From positions 82,501 to 146,500 of the forward strand of contig JADJJU010000009.1 in NCBI GenBank assembly GCA_016706365.1: a stretch of 64,000 nt of DNA. The letters are read 5' to 3'. This DNA is from Saprospiraceae bacterium. Lineage in GTDB: Bacteria > Bacteroidota > Bacteroidia > Chitinophagales > Saprospiraceae. The notes beneath the pieces were generated by a model. It was not told the origin of the DNA. It saw only the letters and a list, made by a program, of their open reading frames with translations, and searched no databases. The position numbers and the translations under genes are program-made. Below are positions 50,656 through 60,313 of the stretch, one piece after another; the stretch's first letter is position 1; each line of letters starts with the position of its first letter.

Positions 50656-53637
50656 ATGCAAAAAACTCATTTTATTCGGCTTCTTGGGTTTATCCTTGGC
50701 GTGCTCTTCTCCATAGACATCAGTGCTCAGGGCTATGTAATAGAGAATTATGACGTTCAAATCTATTTGCAAAAGAATGGAAGCATCAAGATAAAAGAGA
50801 CGATTGATGCCCGCTTCAAGGAAAAGAAGAGGGGAATTATTCGTGCTATCCCTTTTCGATACAATTCAGAAGCATTTGTTTCAGGTGAAATAGCACAGAG
50901 AAGCCAGACCGGTGGAGTTTACACCACCAGAATCAAGGATATTCAGGTAGAAAAACATCCCTTCACAACATACGAAGAGGGTAATGAAATAAAAATCAGG
51001 ATTGGCGATCCGGATGTATCTTTCAAAGGCAGAGTTACTTATGTAATCAGCTATACCATTTGGGGAACTTTGAATGCATTCAGTGAAAATGTAGAATTTC
51101 CATTTAATGTAATCGGTCAGGGATGGGATGTACCAATAGAAGAAGCAAGTTTTAAAGTTCATTTCCATACTCCCATTACCCTCAGGAAGGAAGATTTTCT
51201 TGCTTACACCGGTGGAATGGGCAGTAAAGCAACAAATCTGACTACCAATTTGGACAGGCAGAGTGTTTCAGGGAAATTAACCCGTTCACTAAATGAATAT
51301 GAAGGCATATCAATAGCACTTCGATTTCCAAAAGGCTATTTTGATCAGACTGATATCCCGATTACTGAGTATGCTGAGCAATATTGGCTGAAAGATCACA
51401 AAGTTAGCTTCAGATTGGATGAGGATGGATCAGTGTTAGTGGAAGAATTAATGAAAGTTGGATTCACTTCTAGATTTCAGGGTTTAATCCGCTTTAGTTG
51501 GGCGACTCCTGAAAGTCTTGAACCTCACGAGCAACGTAATTATTTGGAGGATTTACAACTCGCAGACGCAGGGACCAATATTAAAGTGAATGCTCAGTGG
51601 CACAGACAAGATCGCGCTGAAGAATTATATGCAAATTTTACTCCGGGTGCTTCTGAACGGAATCTAAAAATGACCTACAGACTTTGGGGTGCAGTCATTC
51701 AGGATACATTGCTTTCTGGTGTATACTCAGTTGCGCTGCCATATACGGGTATTGATGGCGTTTCTCCTATTGAAAAAGGAGAAATCAAAATTACCCAACA
51801 TCCGGATGTCGAAGCAAACTGGTCTTACTGGCCGGAATATTTGGAAATGGGAGGCAGCTGGCCTAAGCTGCAGCAAGAAGACAAATCAATTTCGTATAGC
51901 GCAACTAATCCTCAACTCGGGGGCTCCTCAGGGAGCATCATCCTGGCACTGAATCGGGCATATCTGGCATTGAATTCAATTCCCTATCAAGTATTTGCCA
52001 ATTATTATGTATTCAAAAGAATTGATCAGAACCTAAATGTTCTTTCAAACGGTAAAGTAGAGGTTACACAAAAGTTGGAAATTGATTTACTGGATCCTGC
52101 TCATGCAGCTTATTTTCATTTTCCGCTGCCGGATAGAATCGCGGGTTTTGCTGTAAGTGATGGCAGCGAAATCAAATTTCCAAACTATAATGTCTTTTCA
52201 AAGTACTCCCAGATTCATATGGAAGACTTTGAGTATGATACATCACTTTTCAGAACTGTAAGGGATGATAATTTTGACAAGGGATTGGAATTTGCTAATG
52301 TCACAGGCACTCCAAGAGTTGTTGAAACTACTATTAAGTATACTTTAAGCGGATTTACCAGGAAAGAAGCAGGAAATTGGGTTGTCAATTACCCGATTAT
52401 ATTTCATTTACCGGAGCCGGTCTTAAATACCAGGTTCAGCATTACTTCTGAAAATGAAAAGGCTGTTTTATCCGATTGGCGAATTGTTAATGACAAAGGC
52501 AATATCATTGCAAGCTCATCAACTGCTCAGTCTTCAGGGAATTTTCCACATATTACAGGGTTGTCAGAAAATGTAATATTGTCAATATCAGTTCCGGCTG
52601 ATATCATTAGCATGTCCTGGTTCAGACATTTTGCCCTGATTCTGGAAAACAATACTTTCCTGGTGATAATGTTTTTTATTGGTATTGCATTGTTTGCATT
52701 ATGGTGGTTTATCGGTAGAGATAAGAAAGTGTTGCTGAATGTTCAGTATTATCCGCCTGAAGGAATGACTCCAGCCGAAGTTGGATGGCTATATGATGAC
52801 AAAATCGACCAAAGGGACTTAATAAGTTTGATTTTCTATTGGGCTTCCAATGGATATATGATTATTGAAGAAATTCCGGATGGAAAAAGAAAGAAAAAGT
52901 ATCGGTTTATTAAAACCCAAAGTCTGCCTTCAAGTGCAAAAGACTATGAGCGTACTATGTTTAATGGCATTTTTAGTAAGGGAACAGATGTGACGACAGA
53001 GGATCTTAAAAATACATTTTATACGAAACTAAAAACTGCCAAATCAGAGTTGGAGAAGCACGGCAAACAGGAAAAATTTTACTTACCCGGTACAAGGGGT
53101 TTTGGCACTTGTTTGATGATCCTTGGCGTGTTGGTACTTATATTTTCAGTTGTAAGTTTCGTTGTAGGATTTGTTTTGGAGGATTATTCATTTGGAGTGG
53201 CCGCTATCGGTACAGCAATTCTCATGTTTATTTTTGGAAGAATAATGCCGAAAAAAGGTCAGCTCGGACATGAAAAGTATGAACAATTGTTGGGATTCAA
53301 AGAGTTTATGGATAAAGCTGAAGCAGATCGCTTGAAAAAACTTTTGGACGAACACCCTGATTATTTTAGTAAGACGATTGCTTATGCTGTAGCCTTTGGA
53401 ATGGCAGAAAGCTGGGGTGAAAAATTCTCCGATCTTGCCATAGAACCACCGAATTGGTACCGATCTCCGGATCATGGGACATTCACTGCAATATATTTTG
53501 CCTCATCATTGCAGAATAGTATGAATAGTATTGGCTCAGTAATGTCAAGTATGCCTGCCAGTAGTGGCGGCAGCTCGTTTGGAGGTGGATTTTCCGGCGG
53601 TGGTGGATTTGGTGGAGGAGGAGGAAGTTCATGGTAG
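50656..53637 (+). CDS. DUF2207 domain membrane protein with Gly-rich tail
   Basis: 993 aa. Signal peptide about 1-24 (ending ISAQG). The N-terminal half is made of repeated beta domains with the DUF2207 pattern (YVIENYDVQIYLQKNGSIKIKETIDARF, KKRGIIRAIPFRYN), apparently two or three tandem copies. TM helices lie at about 665-690 and 820-860 (MILGVLVLIFSVVSFVVGFVL). The cytoplasmic part has PPEGMTPAEVGWLYDDKID. The C-terminal tail is GGSSFGGGFSGGGGFGGGGG, a flexible Gly-rich end also seen in TPM/DUF2207 proteins paired with LemA. Longer than most family members because of the repeated N-terminal module. Operon with LemA (0 nt gap). Confidence 0.92.
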   Translation: MQKTHFIRLLGFILGVLFSIDISAQGYVIENYDVQIYLQKNGSIKIKETIDARFKEKKRGIIRAIPFRYNSEAFVSGEIAQRSQTGGVYTTRIKDIQVEKHPFTTYEEGNEIKIRIGDPDVSFKGRVTYVISYTIWGTLNAFSENVEFPFNVIGQGWDVPIEEASFKVHFHTPITLRKEDFLAYTGGMGSKATNLTTNLDRQSVSGKLTRSLNEYEGISIALRFPKGYFDQTDIPITEYAEQYWLKDHKVSFRLDEDGSVLVEELMKVGFTSRFQGLIRFSWATPESLEPHEQRNYLEDLQLADAGTNIKVNAQWHRQDRAEELYANFTPGASERNLKMTYRLWGAVIQDTLLSGVYSVALPYTGIDGVSPIEKGEIKITQHPDVEANWSYWPEYLEMGGSWPKLQQEDKSISYSATNPQLGGSSGSIILALNRAYLALNSIPYQVFANYYVFKRIDQNLNVLSNGKVEVTQKLEIDLLDPAHAAYFHFPLPDRIAGFAVSDGSEIKFPNYNVFSKYSQIHMEDFEYDTSLFRTVRDDNFDKGLEFANVTGTPRVVETTIKYTLSGFTRKEAGNWVVNYPIIFHLPEPVLNTRFSITSENEKAVLSDWRIVNDKGNIIASSSTAQSSGNFPHITGLSENVILSISVPADIISMSWFRHFALILENNTFLVIMFFIGIALFALWWFIGRDKKVLLNVQYYPPEGMTPAEVGWLYDDKIDQRDLISLIFYWASNGYMIIEEIPDGKRKKKYRFIKTQSLPSSAKDYERTMFNGIFSKGTDVTTEDLKNTFYTKLKTAKSELEKHGKQEKFYLPGTRGFGTCLMILGVLVLIFSVVSFVVGFVLEDYSFGVAAIGTAILMFIFGRIMPKKGQLGHEKYEQLLGFKEFMDKAEADRLKKLLDEHPDYFSKTIAYAVAFGMAESWGEKFSDLAIEPPNWYRSPDHGTFTAIYFASSLQNSMNSIGSVMSSMPASSGGSSFGGGFSGGGGFGGGGGSSW

Positions 53638-53960
53638 GGAAGGAGAAAATATTTACAATAAAACAACTCTTTTGCTCTGATTTGATTGATAGTAATGTGA
53701 GCCGGGCAGATGGGGTAAAGTTGTAAATAATAAAAACCCCGAATAGGGTTTCCAAAATAATAGCCCGGATTTAAATCCGGGGTAAACATGAATAAAATCA
53801 ATTGTTTTGGCGTCTTTTTTGCTTCTTTGAGCAAAAAATGATGACAAAACCATAGACATAGCAAACTGTTGAACGGACATTTGGAAGTAAGTATTTTTAC
53901 GGATATAATCCGCGTTTGAAAAGTGGTACTTTTGTTTTTCATAATTTAAAAAAATAGAAA
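53638..53960. other. Spacer within the LemA-SPFH gene group, palindrome
   Basis: 323 nt. A perfect 18-nt palindrome CCCGGATTTAAATCCGGG lies at 53764-53781, and a smaller hairpin (AAACCC/GGGTTT, about 53734-53751) just before it. They may attenuate or terminate transcription between the DUF2207 and SPFH genes, or are REP-like. A Bacteroidota promoter for the SPFH gene could lie in the AT-rich right half. No gene is visible. Confidence 0.5.
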
Positions 53961-54983
53961 ATGGGACTATTTGATTTTATTAAGAATGAACTGGTTGAAG
54001 TCATTGATTGGATTGAAGACGATAGAGATACCGTTATTCATAAATGGCCTCATGATAAGGACAATATTAAGTACGGCGCTAATCTCATCGTAAGAGAAGC
54101 CCAAACAGCTCTCTTTGTAAATGAAGGAGTGCTGGCTGATACCTTCGAGCCCGGAAGATTTGAATTGGTGACTGCGAATATGCCTTTACTTACCAGCTTA
54201 AAGAACTGGGATAAGGGTTTTAAATCTCCTTTTAAGGTAGATGTTTACTATGTAAGCACGCGCCAATTCACAGGTTTGAAGTGGGGAACGCCAAACCCTA
54301 TCATCCTGAGAGATCCTGAATTCAAGCAGGTAAGAGTAAAAGCGTTTGGAGTTTATTTCATTCGCGTTAAGCATCCGGATTTGTTCTTCAGAGAATTTGC
54401 AGGAACCGCCAGAACACTGAAAATCCAGGAGTTGGAGGAAAAACTGAGAGAATTGGTTTCTCCAAAATTTGCAGAAGCAATTGCCAATGCAAATGTTTCC
54501 GTCATGGATATGGTAGCCAATTATACAGAATTGGGAGATCGCATTGCGCCATTGTTACAGGCTGATTTTGATGCATTTGGATTAGAATTGACCAAATTCC
54601 AGATTTCTTCGACTTCATTGCCAAAAGAAGTGGAGGAATTCTACGATAAAATGACCAACATGAACATGGTTGGTGACATGAATAAATTCCAGCAATTCCA
54701 AACTGCTCAGGCAATCGAGAACGCATCCAACAACCCGGGTGGGGCAGGAGAGGGCCTTGGAATGGGTATGGGATTTGGAATGGCACAGACAATGATGCAA
54801 CAGCAACAACAAATGCAGCAGCAACAGGCTAATGAAGCTCAGAATCAAAATACTGCCAATACTACTCAGTCCAAAGAGGACATAATGAAGCTCCTGAAAG
54901 ATCTGGGCGAATTAAAGACTGCCGGGATTCTTACAGATGAGGAATTCGATGCGAAGAAAAAAGAATTATTGGCTAAACTTTAA
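53961..54983 (+). CDS. SPFH-domain (virion core/YdjI-like) protein with SHOCT tail
   Basis: 340 aa. MGLFDFIKNELVEVIDWIED is the typical N-terminus of YdjI-like SPFH proteins. The SPFH/band-7 core spans about 25-235 (REAQTALFVNEGVLADTFEPGRFEL, LKNWDKGFKSPFKVDVYYV). A Gln/Met-rich linker follows (about 260-300). The C-terminal SHOCT-like helix pair is LLKDLGELKTAGILTDEEFDAKKKELLAKL. No TM helix. Such proteins form cytosolic or membrane-bound oligomers linked to envelope stress. The zinc-ribbon gene starts 8 nt later, so they are co-transcribed. Confidence 0.93.
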   Translation: MGLFDFIKNELVEVIDWIEDDRDTVIHKWPHDKDNIKYGANLIVREAQTALFVNEGVLADTFEPGRFELVTANMPLLTSLKNWDKGFKSPFKVDVYYVSTRQFTGLKWGTPNPIILRDPEFKQVRVKAFGVYFIRVKHPDLFFREFAGTARTLKIQELEEKLRELVSPKFAEAIANANVSVMDMVANYTELGDRIAPLLQADFDAFGLELTKFQISSTSLPKEVEEFYDKMTNMNMVGDMNKFQQFQTAQAIENASNNPGGAGEGLGMGMGFGMAQTMMQQQQQMQQQQANEAQNQNTANTTQSKEDIMKLLKDLGELKTAGILTDEEFDAKKKELLAKL

Positions 54984-54991
54984 TCCATAGC

Positions 54992-56110
54992 ATGTCAGAT
55001 TTTGAAGAGTCTAAGCAAATTGAAAAGTTGCTCGACGTTGATTGTCCTTCCTGTGGCTCCAAGTTGTTTTATTCGGCAGAACATCGTCAGATTTCCTGTC
55101 ATCACTGTGGCTACAAGGAGGACTATCAGCGTGATAATACCCAGGTAGTAGAGCTGGACCTGAGCGCAGCGCTTCAGCAATTGTGCTATTTCGTACCGGA
55201 AAAAACGGATAGAAAAGTTTATGATTGTAAAAGCTGTGGTGCTAAATTCATGGTGGATGTAGAAAAGACGAGAGTAAATTGCGGATTCTGCGGATCTGAG
55301 AATGTCAACCTGGAAGCCTTTGACCATAAGTATATTCAACCCTCAGGTATTTTACCATTCGAAGTTCCCAAAAAGAAAGCAGAAGATCTCTTCCAGGAGT
55401 GGGTGGGCAAAGGGTGGTTTCATCCGGGCAAGCTCAAGACCCTTGCACGATTAGATGCTTTGCATGGTGTATATATTCCATTTTGGACATTCGATGCCGA
55501 GACATCGAGCGATTGGAAAGGTGAGGCCGGATTCAATTATTATGAGACTGTCAGGGTCAAGGTAGGGGATAATTATCAGCAACAACAAGTACAAAAAACT
55601 CGCTGGGAATGGAGAAGTGGACACATAAATCATTTCTTTGATGATGTGATTGTCTCTGCCTCCACAAATCTGGATCAAAGATTCCTGGACAGAATTTTGC
55701 CCTTCAAAATGGATCAGGCGGTCAATTTTGATGCTAGATTGATGGTTGGCTGGGAGTCTGAGATCTATGGAGTTGAATTGGATAATGGCTGGAAAAAAGG
55801 AAATGAAATCATAAATGAGCAGCTGCGATTCATGTGTATGCAGGAACTTGGCGGAGATACTCAAAGAAATCTGAGTGTCAAAACTGAAAAGTGCAATGAA
55901 ACCTATAAACACGTGATCCTTCCTATATGGCTTTGCTCCTATAGATTCAATGAAAAAATCTATCGTTTTGTAATCAATGGTCAGACCGGAAAGGTACATG
56001 GTCAGAAGCCTATAGCCTGGTGGAAGGTCATTTTGGTTGTGCTTATATTTGTTTTATTCATTGCAAGTATAGTCTGGATGCGGGAAAGTGGTATTTTTGC
56101 CGGCGATTAA
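54992..56110 (+). CDS. Double zinc-ribbon membrane-anchored protein
   Basis: 372 aa. Two zinc ribbons at the N-terminus: CPSCGSKLFYS with CHHCGY (residues about 18-42) and CKSCGAKFMV with CGFCGS (about 77-103). A large middle part (about 120-330) is of the type DVFKKWVxKGWFxP, here AEDLFQEWVGKGWFHP. A C-terminal TM helix (about 345-362, VILVVLIFVLFIASIVW) ends it. This family pairs with SPFH proteins (YdjG-YdjI type in Bacillus). The zinc-ribbon part probably sits in the cytosol. A role as the SPFH partner is inferred from the 8-nt spacing and from known associations. Confidence 0.88.
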   Translation: MSDFEESKQIEKLLDVDCPSCGSKLFYSAEHRQISCHHCGYKEDYQRDNTQVVELDLSAALQQLCYFVPEKTDRKVYDCKSCGAKFMVDVEKTRVNCGFCGSENVNLEAFDHKYIQPSGILPFEVPKKKAEDLFQEWVGKGWFHPGKLKTLARLDALHGVYIPFWTFDAETSSDWKGEAGFNYYETVRVKVGDNYQQQQVQKTRWEWRSGHINHFFDDVIVSASTNLDQRFLDRILPFKMDQAVNFDARLMVGWESEIYGVELDNGWKKGNEIINEQLRFMCMQELGGDTQRNLSVKTEKCNETYKHVILPIWLCSYRFNEKIYRFVINGQTGKVHGQKPIAWWKVILVVLIFVLFIASIVWMRESGIFAGD

Positions 56111-56142
56111 TAATGATCATTAAGCTGTTTTAATTTCTTTAC

Positions 56143-56649
56143 ATGATTCAGGTATTTGTTACCGGAGGAACCTTCGACAAGGATTATAATTTTACTACCG
56201 GAGAACTCTTTTTTAAGGACACACACCTGCCCGAGATGTTTGACAGGGGCAGATGTACTTTGGATATAGATGTCAAGACCCTGATGATGGTGGATAGTCT
56301 TGAAATGACGCCCGAAGACATTGAAATTATTCAGCACAACTGCAAAAGATCACAGGCAGATAAAATCATTGTCACGCACGGGACTGACAGGATGGTTGAA
56401 ACTGCCAGAGAATTAGCTTCACAGGAAATCGAAAAAACTATCGTCCTGACCGGGGCCATGATTCCCTATGCCTTTGGTACTTCTTCAGATGGTTTCTTTA
56501 ATCTTGGAAGCGCTTTGGCATTTGTCCAATCCTTGCCTCATGGTGTTTACGTAGTAATGAATGGCCGCTATTTCAACTGGGATAATGTCTATAAGAACAC
56601 TAAGACCGGTAATTTTGAGGAATTGAGTGAAAGGATGAGTATAAGGTAA
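56143..56649 (+). CDS. Short asparaginase-domain protein
   Basis: 168 aa. The two N-terminal asparaginase signatures are present: VFVTGGTFDKDYN (Thr-containing first motif, residues 4-16) and VTHGTDRMVETA (second motif with the Thr-Asp pair, near 80-91). TGAMIPYAFGTSSDGFFNLGSAL is also conserved. It lacks the C-terminal domain of full-length (about 330 aa) L-asparaginases. Since short single-domain members are widespread, this probably is the normal length of its subfamily, not a truncation. Activity on asparagine is unproven. It starts 32 nt after the zinc-ribbon gene and could be the last gene of that operon. Confidence 0.85.
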   Translation: MIQVFVTGGTFDKDYNFTTGELFFKDTHLPEMFDRGRCTLDIDVKTLMMVDSLEMTPEDIEIIQHNCKRSQADKIIVTHGTDRMVETARELASQEIEKTIVLTGAMIPYAFGTSSDGFFNLGSALAFVQSLPHGVYVVMNGRYFNWDNVYKNTKTGNFEELSERMSIR

Positions 56650-56651
56650 GA

Positions 56652-57434
56652 CTAACTATCATTCAGAATATACTTTGGCAACATCAGAATAAAATCCTTA
56701 GCTTTCCCGTAATCCAAATCTTCATACTCCAATCCCAATATCCTTAGATTTCTGTAGTATAGAGAGTGGTGCTCGTAATACATTTTTTCACTTTGAATAA
56801 ACAAGGTTTTTTCTCCCAGCTTTTCTGCCAAAAACCACTTTTCAATTAATCTTCCGCACCTTCCATTGCCATCATTCCATGGATGGATTTTCACAAAAAC
56901 AAGGTGAATTAAAGCAGCACAATAGAAGACTTCTTCGATACTCATTTCAGCTAAAATCAAAGTTTCAATATCGGACAAGAATTTTTCCATTTCATTAGTT
57001 ACCTGATCAGGTAAAGTTGCTACATATTCAATACGGCCATCATCTGTAGTAACATACATATTTTGAGACCTGTATTTCCCTTGCCATGTTTTTGATAAAA
57101 GATTATTGGCCAATAATTTATGGGCTTCCGTTATGTTTGATTCGTTTAGCTTATTTGTTTGAGCGTAAGTATAGGCCAGGTATAAGTCATCAATTTTTCT
57201 GGTATAATCTGGTTGAAAAGAAATTCCATCCCGTTTATGTTTGATATAACTATCCAGATCGATTTCTTCCCCTTCTATTTTACTACTATAAACTGAAGCT
57301 ACAGAGGTATAAAAACTAAAATCAGGAGTGGATAATTCAGCATCCTTCAACGAAACAAATGCCTCCTGCAACCCGTTGGGAACTTCCTGAAGGTATTGCT
57401 TTAACAGTTTTGTGGGATGATTTTTAAAAGCATA
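56652..57434 (-). CDS. Fic-domain protein with inhibitory motif, unclear start
   Basis: The conserved part (57371 to 56652, 239 aa) has the Fic active site HPWNDGNGRCGR near residue 165 and, upstream, the inhibitory motif SSKIEGE near residues 29-35 ([S/T]xxxE[G/N]), so this is a class II Fic protein. Fic enzymes transfer AMP from ATP onto target hydroxyls. The reading frame continues upstream to 57434 (YAFKNHPTKLLKQYLQEV), which looks like the true N-terminus, but no ATG is present there; the visible start would be TTG 57371. A small lesion near 57435 is possible. No antitoxin gene is adjacent. It lies 2 nt from the asparaginase stop, converging. Confidence 0.8.
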   Translation of the reverse strand, partial: YAFKNHPTKLLKQYLQEVPNGLQEAFVSLKDAELSTPDFSFYTSVASVYSSKIEGEEIDLDSYIKHKRDGISFQPDYTRKIDDLYLAYTYAQTNKLNESNITEAHKLLANNLLSKTWQGKYRSQNMYVTTDDGRIEYVATLPDQVTNEMEKFLSDIETLILAEMSIEEVFYCAALIHLVFVKIHPWNDGNGRCGRLIEKWFLAEKLGEKTLFIQSEKMYYEHHSLYYRNLRILGLEYEDLDYGKAKDFILMLPKYILNDS

Positions 57435-57443
57435 GTTTTAAGA

Positions 57444-57935
57444 TCACATCAAATACGCTGAATACACATTTTCCTTCAGATCTACCTGAATATGATCTTT
57501 CAATGTAGTAGCCAGAGCAAGCCCTACATAATTCACATGAATTGGAAATGCCTTATGCTTGCGGTCCACGAGTACTGCCACTTCGATTTTCTTGGGTAAA
57601 ATTTCCATCAAAGGCTTCATTGCATAGAATAGCGTTCTCCCGGTGTTTGCCACATCATCAGCAATAACAATACTGGAACCACTTAATTTTTCAAGGGGAA
57701 TATCCAGCTGAACCTCCTGAGAAAGCGGATTGGCAGGATTTAGACGAATATTGATCAGATTGATAGGTACTTTTCCGATGTAGAGCAAATCCTCATACAA
57801 TAACTGGGCAAAATGAAACCCGTTATTATTGATACCTGCCAGATAGATCTCAGATTCATGATGATTTTGTTCCAGAATCTGGATAGCCAGTCTTCTGATT
57901 TTTTGCCTTACCTCGCGATCATTCAGTACTTGCAT
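57444..57935 (-). CDS. Phosphoribosyltransferase (PyrR-like)
   Basis: 163 aa with the PRPP-binding loop IVIADDVANTGRTLFYAM (residues about 89-106) and the flanking strand VAVLVDRKHKAFPIHVNYVGLALAT. Its N-terminus (REVRQKIRRLAIQILEQN, IYLAGINNNGFHFAQLL) matches the PyrR/uracil phosphoribosyltransferase group. The activity could be uracil or purine salvage or regulatory. It lies upstream of the Fic gene in the same direction. Confidence 0.88.
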   Translation of the reverse strand: MQVLNDREVRQKIRRLAIQILEQNHHESEIYLAGINNNGFHFAQLLYEDLLYIGKVPINLINIRLNPANPLSQEVQLDIPLEKLSGSSIVIADDVANTGRTLFYAMKPLMEILPKKIEVAVLVDRKHKAFPIHVNYVGLALATTLKDHIQVDLKENVYSAYLM

Positions 57936-58133
57936 GTCTTTTTCGATTTGGTTTGATTACACTTTTGGATTCTGATTGTGTAAACCTGATTGTTCAAAGT
58001 ACAAAGCTAAGATTTTACTGATTAAGTCTGTTTTGAATAAGTATAGATTAATATTTGATATGGTAGAATTTCAATGAAGTGCTTCTGATTATATATTATA
58101 TATTTACCTTTAGTTAATCACAAACGATTCAGA

Positions 58134-59504
58134 ATGTTAGGTATCATAGCTTTTTCACTGGTATTCATACTGACCTTTTCTATTGCGGCCAGAAGATTCA
58201 TGGCTATCCAGAGAAATATCAATCTGGGCAAAGATGAATTGATTGCAGGCAATGAAGCAAAGCGCTGGAAGAATGTGCTTTTAGTGGCTTTTGGTCAGAA
58301 AAAAATGTTTAAAAACTGGATTCCCGCAGTACTGCATCTATTCATTTATGTGGCTTTCCTCTTCACGCAAATTGAACTTATCGAGATATTTGTAGATGGA
58401 TTTACAGGAAGCCACAGATTTTTTGCTCCTTATCTGGGCATCATTTACACTATTGCAATTAACATCATTGAAATTTTATCTGTCCTGGCATTTATTGGGA
58501 CTATTGCATTTTTATCAAGAAGAAACATTCTCAGGGTAGCAAGATTTAAAAAGCCGGAAATGATTGGATGGCCATCTATGGACGCCAATATAATACTCGG
58601 ACTGGAACTGGTTCTCCTGATTGGGATATTTACCATGAATGGCACGGATGTATTGTTACAGGGCATTGATCCTGCTCATTATCCGGATTCCGGCACATTG
58701 ATGATTAGCTCAATCATAGGTCCTGCCGTTTTCGGCTGGATGAATAAAGATGCATTGGTTTTTCTCGAAAGAGCCGGGTGGTGGCTGCATATTTTGACAG
58801 TCTTTGGGTTCTTGCTTTACCTGCCATTTTCAAAACATCTTCATATCGTTCTGGCATTTCCGAATACCTGGTTTGCACGGCTTAGAAAGAATGGAAAAAT
58901 GGAAAACATGCCGGATATCATGCGTGAAGTGCAATCTATGATGGGCATTGCTACTCCGGATACAGACGAATCTCCGATGGATGAAATACCTGAATTTGGT
59001 TCGAATGATGTCTTCAATCTATCCTGGAAAAATCTTCTGGACGCGTATAGCTGCACAGAATGTGGTCGATGCACAGCTCAATGTCCTGCCAATATTACCG
59101 GTAAAAAACTATCTCCCAGAAAGATCATGATGGATGTACGGGATAGGGCAGAAGAGGTAGGAACAAATCTGGATACTGGGGATGAAAAATATATTAAATC
59201 AGATAAGCGTAAAGAAGGTGCTGAATTGAGTCCTCAAAATTACGATGATGGAAAATCATTATTTGATTACATCTCACCCGAAGAACTGCATGCTTGTACT
59301 ACCTGTAATGCATGTGTGGAAGCTTGTCCCATTTTAATAGACCCGCTAGAGATAATATTGAAAATGCGTAGATATGAGATACTCACCCTTTCTGCAGGTC
59401 CATCAGAATGGGTTCCTATGTTTACCAGCATGGAGAATAATGGCTCTGTCTGGCAAATGCCGGTAGACAGAGATCAATGGGCTAAGGATGCCCGTGAAGC
59501 TTAA
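58134..59504 (+). CDS. Membrane iron-sulfur protein, HdrC/GlpC-like
   Basis: 456 aa. About five N-terminal TM helices (2-20, 62-82, 98-125, 155-172, 215-240) form a heme-b-type or quinone-interacting membrane part. Two 4Fe-4S clusters follow: CTECGRCTAQCPANITGKKL (near 308-318) and CTTCNACVEACPILIDPLEI (near 386-397). The family mediates electron transfer between a membrane quinone pool and a cytosolic dehydrogenase (as in FixX/ETF or Hdr complexes). The HdrB-like gene starts 26 nt downstream. The electron donor is not in the window. Confidence 0.9.
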   Translation: MLGIIAFSLVFILTFSIAARRFMAIQRNINLGKDELIAGNEAKRWKNVLLVAFGQKKMFKNWIPAVLHLFIYVAFLFTQIELIEIFVDGFTGSHRFFAPYLGIIYTIAINIIEILSVLAFIGTIAFLSRRNILRVARFKKPEMIGWPSMDANIILGLELVLLIGIFTMNGTDVLLQGIDPAHYPDSGTLMISSIIGPAVFGWMNKDALVFLERAGWWLHILTVFGFLLYLPFSKHLHIVLAFPNTWFARLRKNGKMENMPDIMREVQSMMGIATPDTDESPMDEIPEFGSNDVFNLSWKNLLDAYSCTECGRCTAQCPANITGKKLSPRKIMMDVRDRAEEVGTNLDTGDEKYIKSDKRKEGAELSPQNYDDGKSLFDYISPEELHACTTCNACVEACPILIDPLEIILKMRRYEILTLSAGPSEWVPMFTSMENNGSVWQMPVDRDQWAKDAREA

Positions 59505-59530
59505 ATTTTATAAATCTTTTATAGAAAAAT

Positions 59531-60313
59531 ATGAATATTCCAACTTTAGCAGAAATGACTGCCAATGGTACTTCACCCGATATTCTTTTTTGGGTAGGAT
59601 GTGCCGGGAGTTTTGATGCCAGAGCACAAAAAGTAACCAAAGCTTTTTGTAAAATATTGAACCATCTTGATATTTCATTTGCCATTTTAGGCAATGAAGA
59701 AGCTTGCACAGGTGACCCGGCCAGACGTGCCGGAAATGAATTTGTTTTTCAAATGCTGGCCAATCAAAACATACAAGTTCTCAATGGATATGGTGTCAAA
59801 AAGATAGTAACCACCTGTCCGCATTGTTTTAATACATTTAAAAATGAATATCCTGAACTTGGAGGACATTTTGACGTTATCCATCATACAAGTTACCTGC
59901 AATCACTGATTGATGAAGGAAGGCTGAAAATTGCTGATGGGGGCCCTTTCAAAGGTAAATCCATCACTTATCATGATTCTTGTTATCTTGGTAGGGCAAA
60001 TCAGATTTATGAAGCTCCCAGGGAGGTTTTGGAAGCACTGGATGTGGAATTAAAAGAAATGAAACGCTGCAGAACCACTGGTTTATGTTGCGGGGCAGGC
60101 GGAGGACAAATGTGGAAAGAAGATGAACCCGGAAAAAAACGTATTAATATAGAGAGAACAGAAGAAGCTATAGCCACTGGTGCTTCAGTGATTGCGGTCA
60201 ACTGTCCTTTTTGCCTTACAATGATGAGTGATGGTGTGAAAGCATATGAAAAGCAGGATGAGATTATGGTATATGACTTGTCGGAATTAATCGTTCAACA
60301 AAATCAGTTATGA
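59531..60313 (+). CDS. CCG-domain iron-sulfur protein, HdrB-like
   Basis: 260 aa with two CCG-type cysteine blocks: TTCPHCFNTFKNEYPELGG (about 97-115) with HDSCYLGRANQIYEAPREVL, and a C-terminal CCGAGGGQMW with NCPFCLTMMSDG. The N-terminus is ILFWVGCAGSFDARAQKV. Such domains bind noncubane 4Fe-4S clusters and couple electron transfer to disulfide or quinone chemistry. Its stop overlaps the next gene by 4 nt, so translation is coupled. It works with the preceding membrane protein. Confidence 0.92.
   Translation: MNIPTLAEMTANGTSPDILFWVGCAGSFDARAQKVTKAFCKILNHLDISFAILGNEEACTGDPARRAGNEFVFQMLANQNIQVLNGYGVKKIVTTCPHCFNTFKNEYPELGGHFDVIHHTSYLQSLIDEGRLKIADGGPFKGKSITYHDSCYLGRANQIYEAPREVLEALDVELKEMKRCRTTGLCCGAGGGQMWKEDEPGKKRINIERTEEAIATGASVIAVNCPFCLTMMSDGVKAYEKQDEIMVYDLSELIVQQNQL

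Noticed and set aside
56143..56649. Asparaginase as a truncated pseudogene
   Set aside because: Both N-terminal signatures and a clean end are present; single-domain versions of this length are common.
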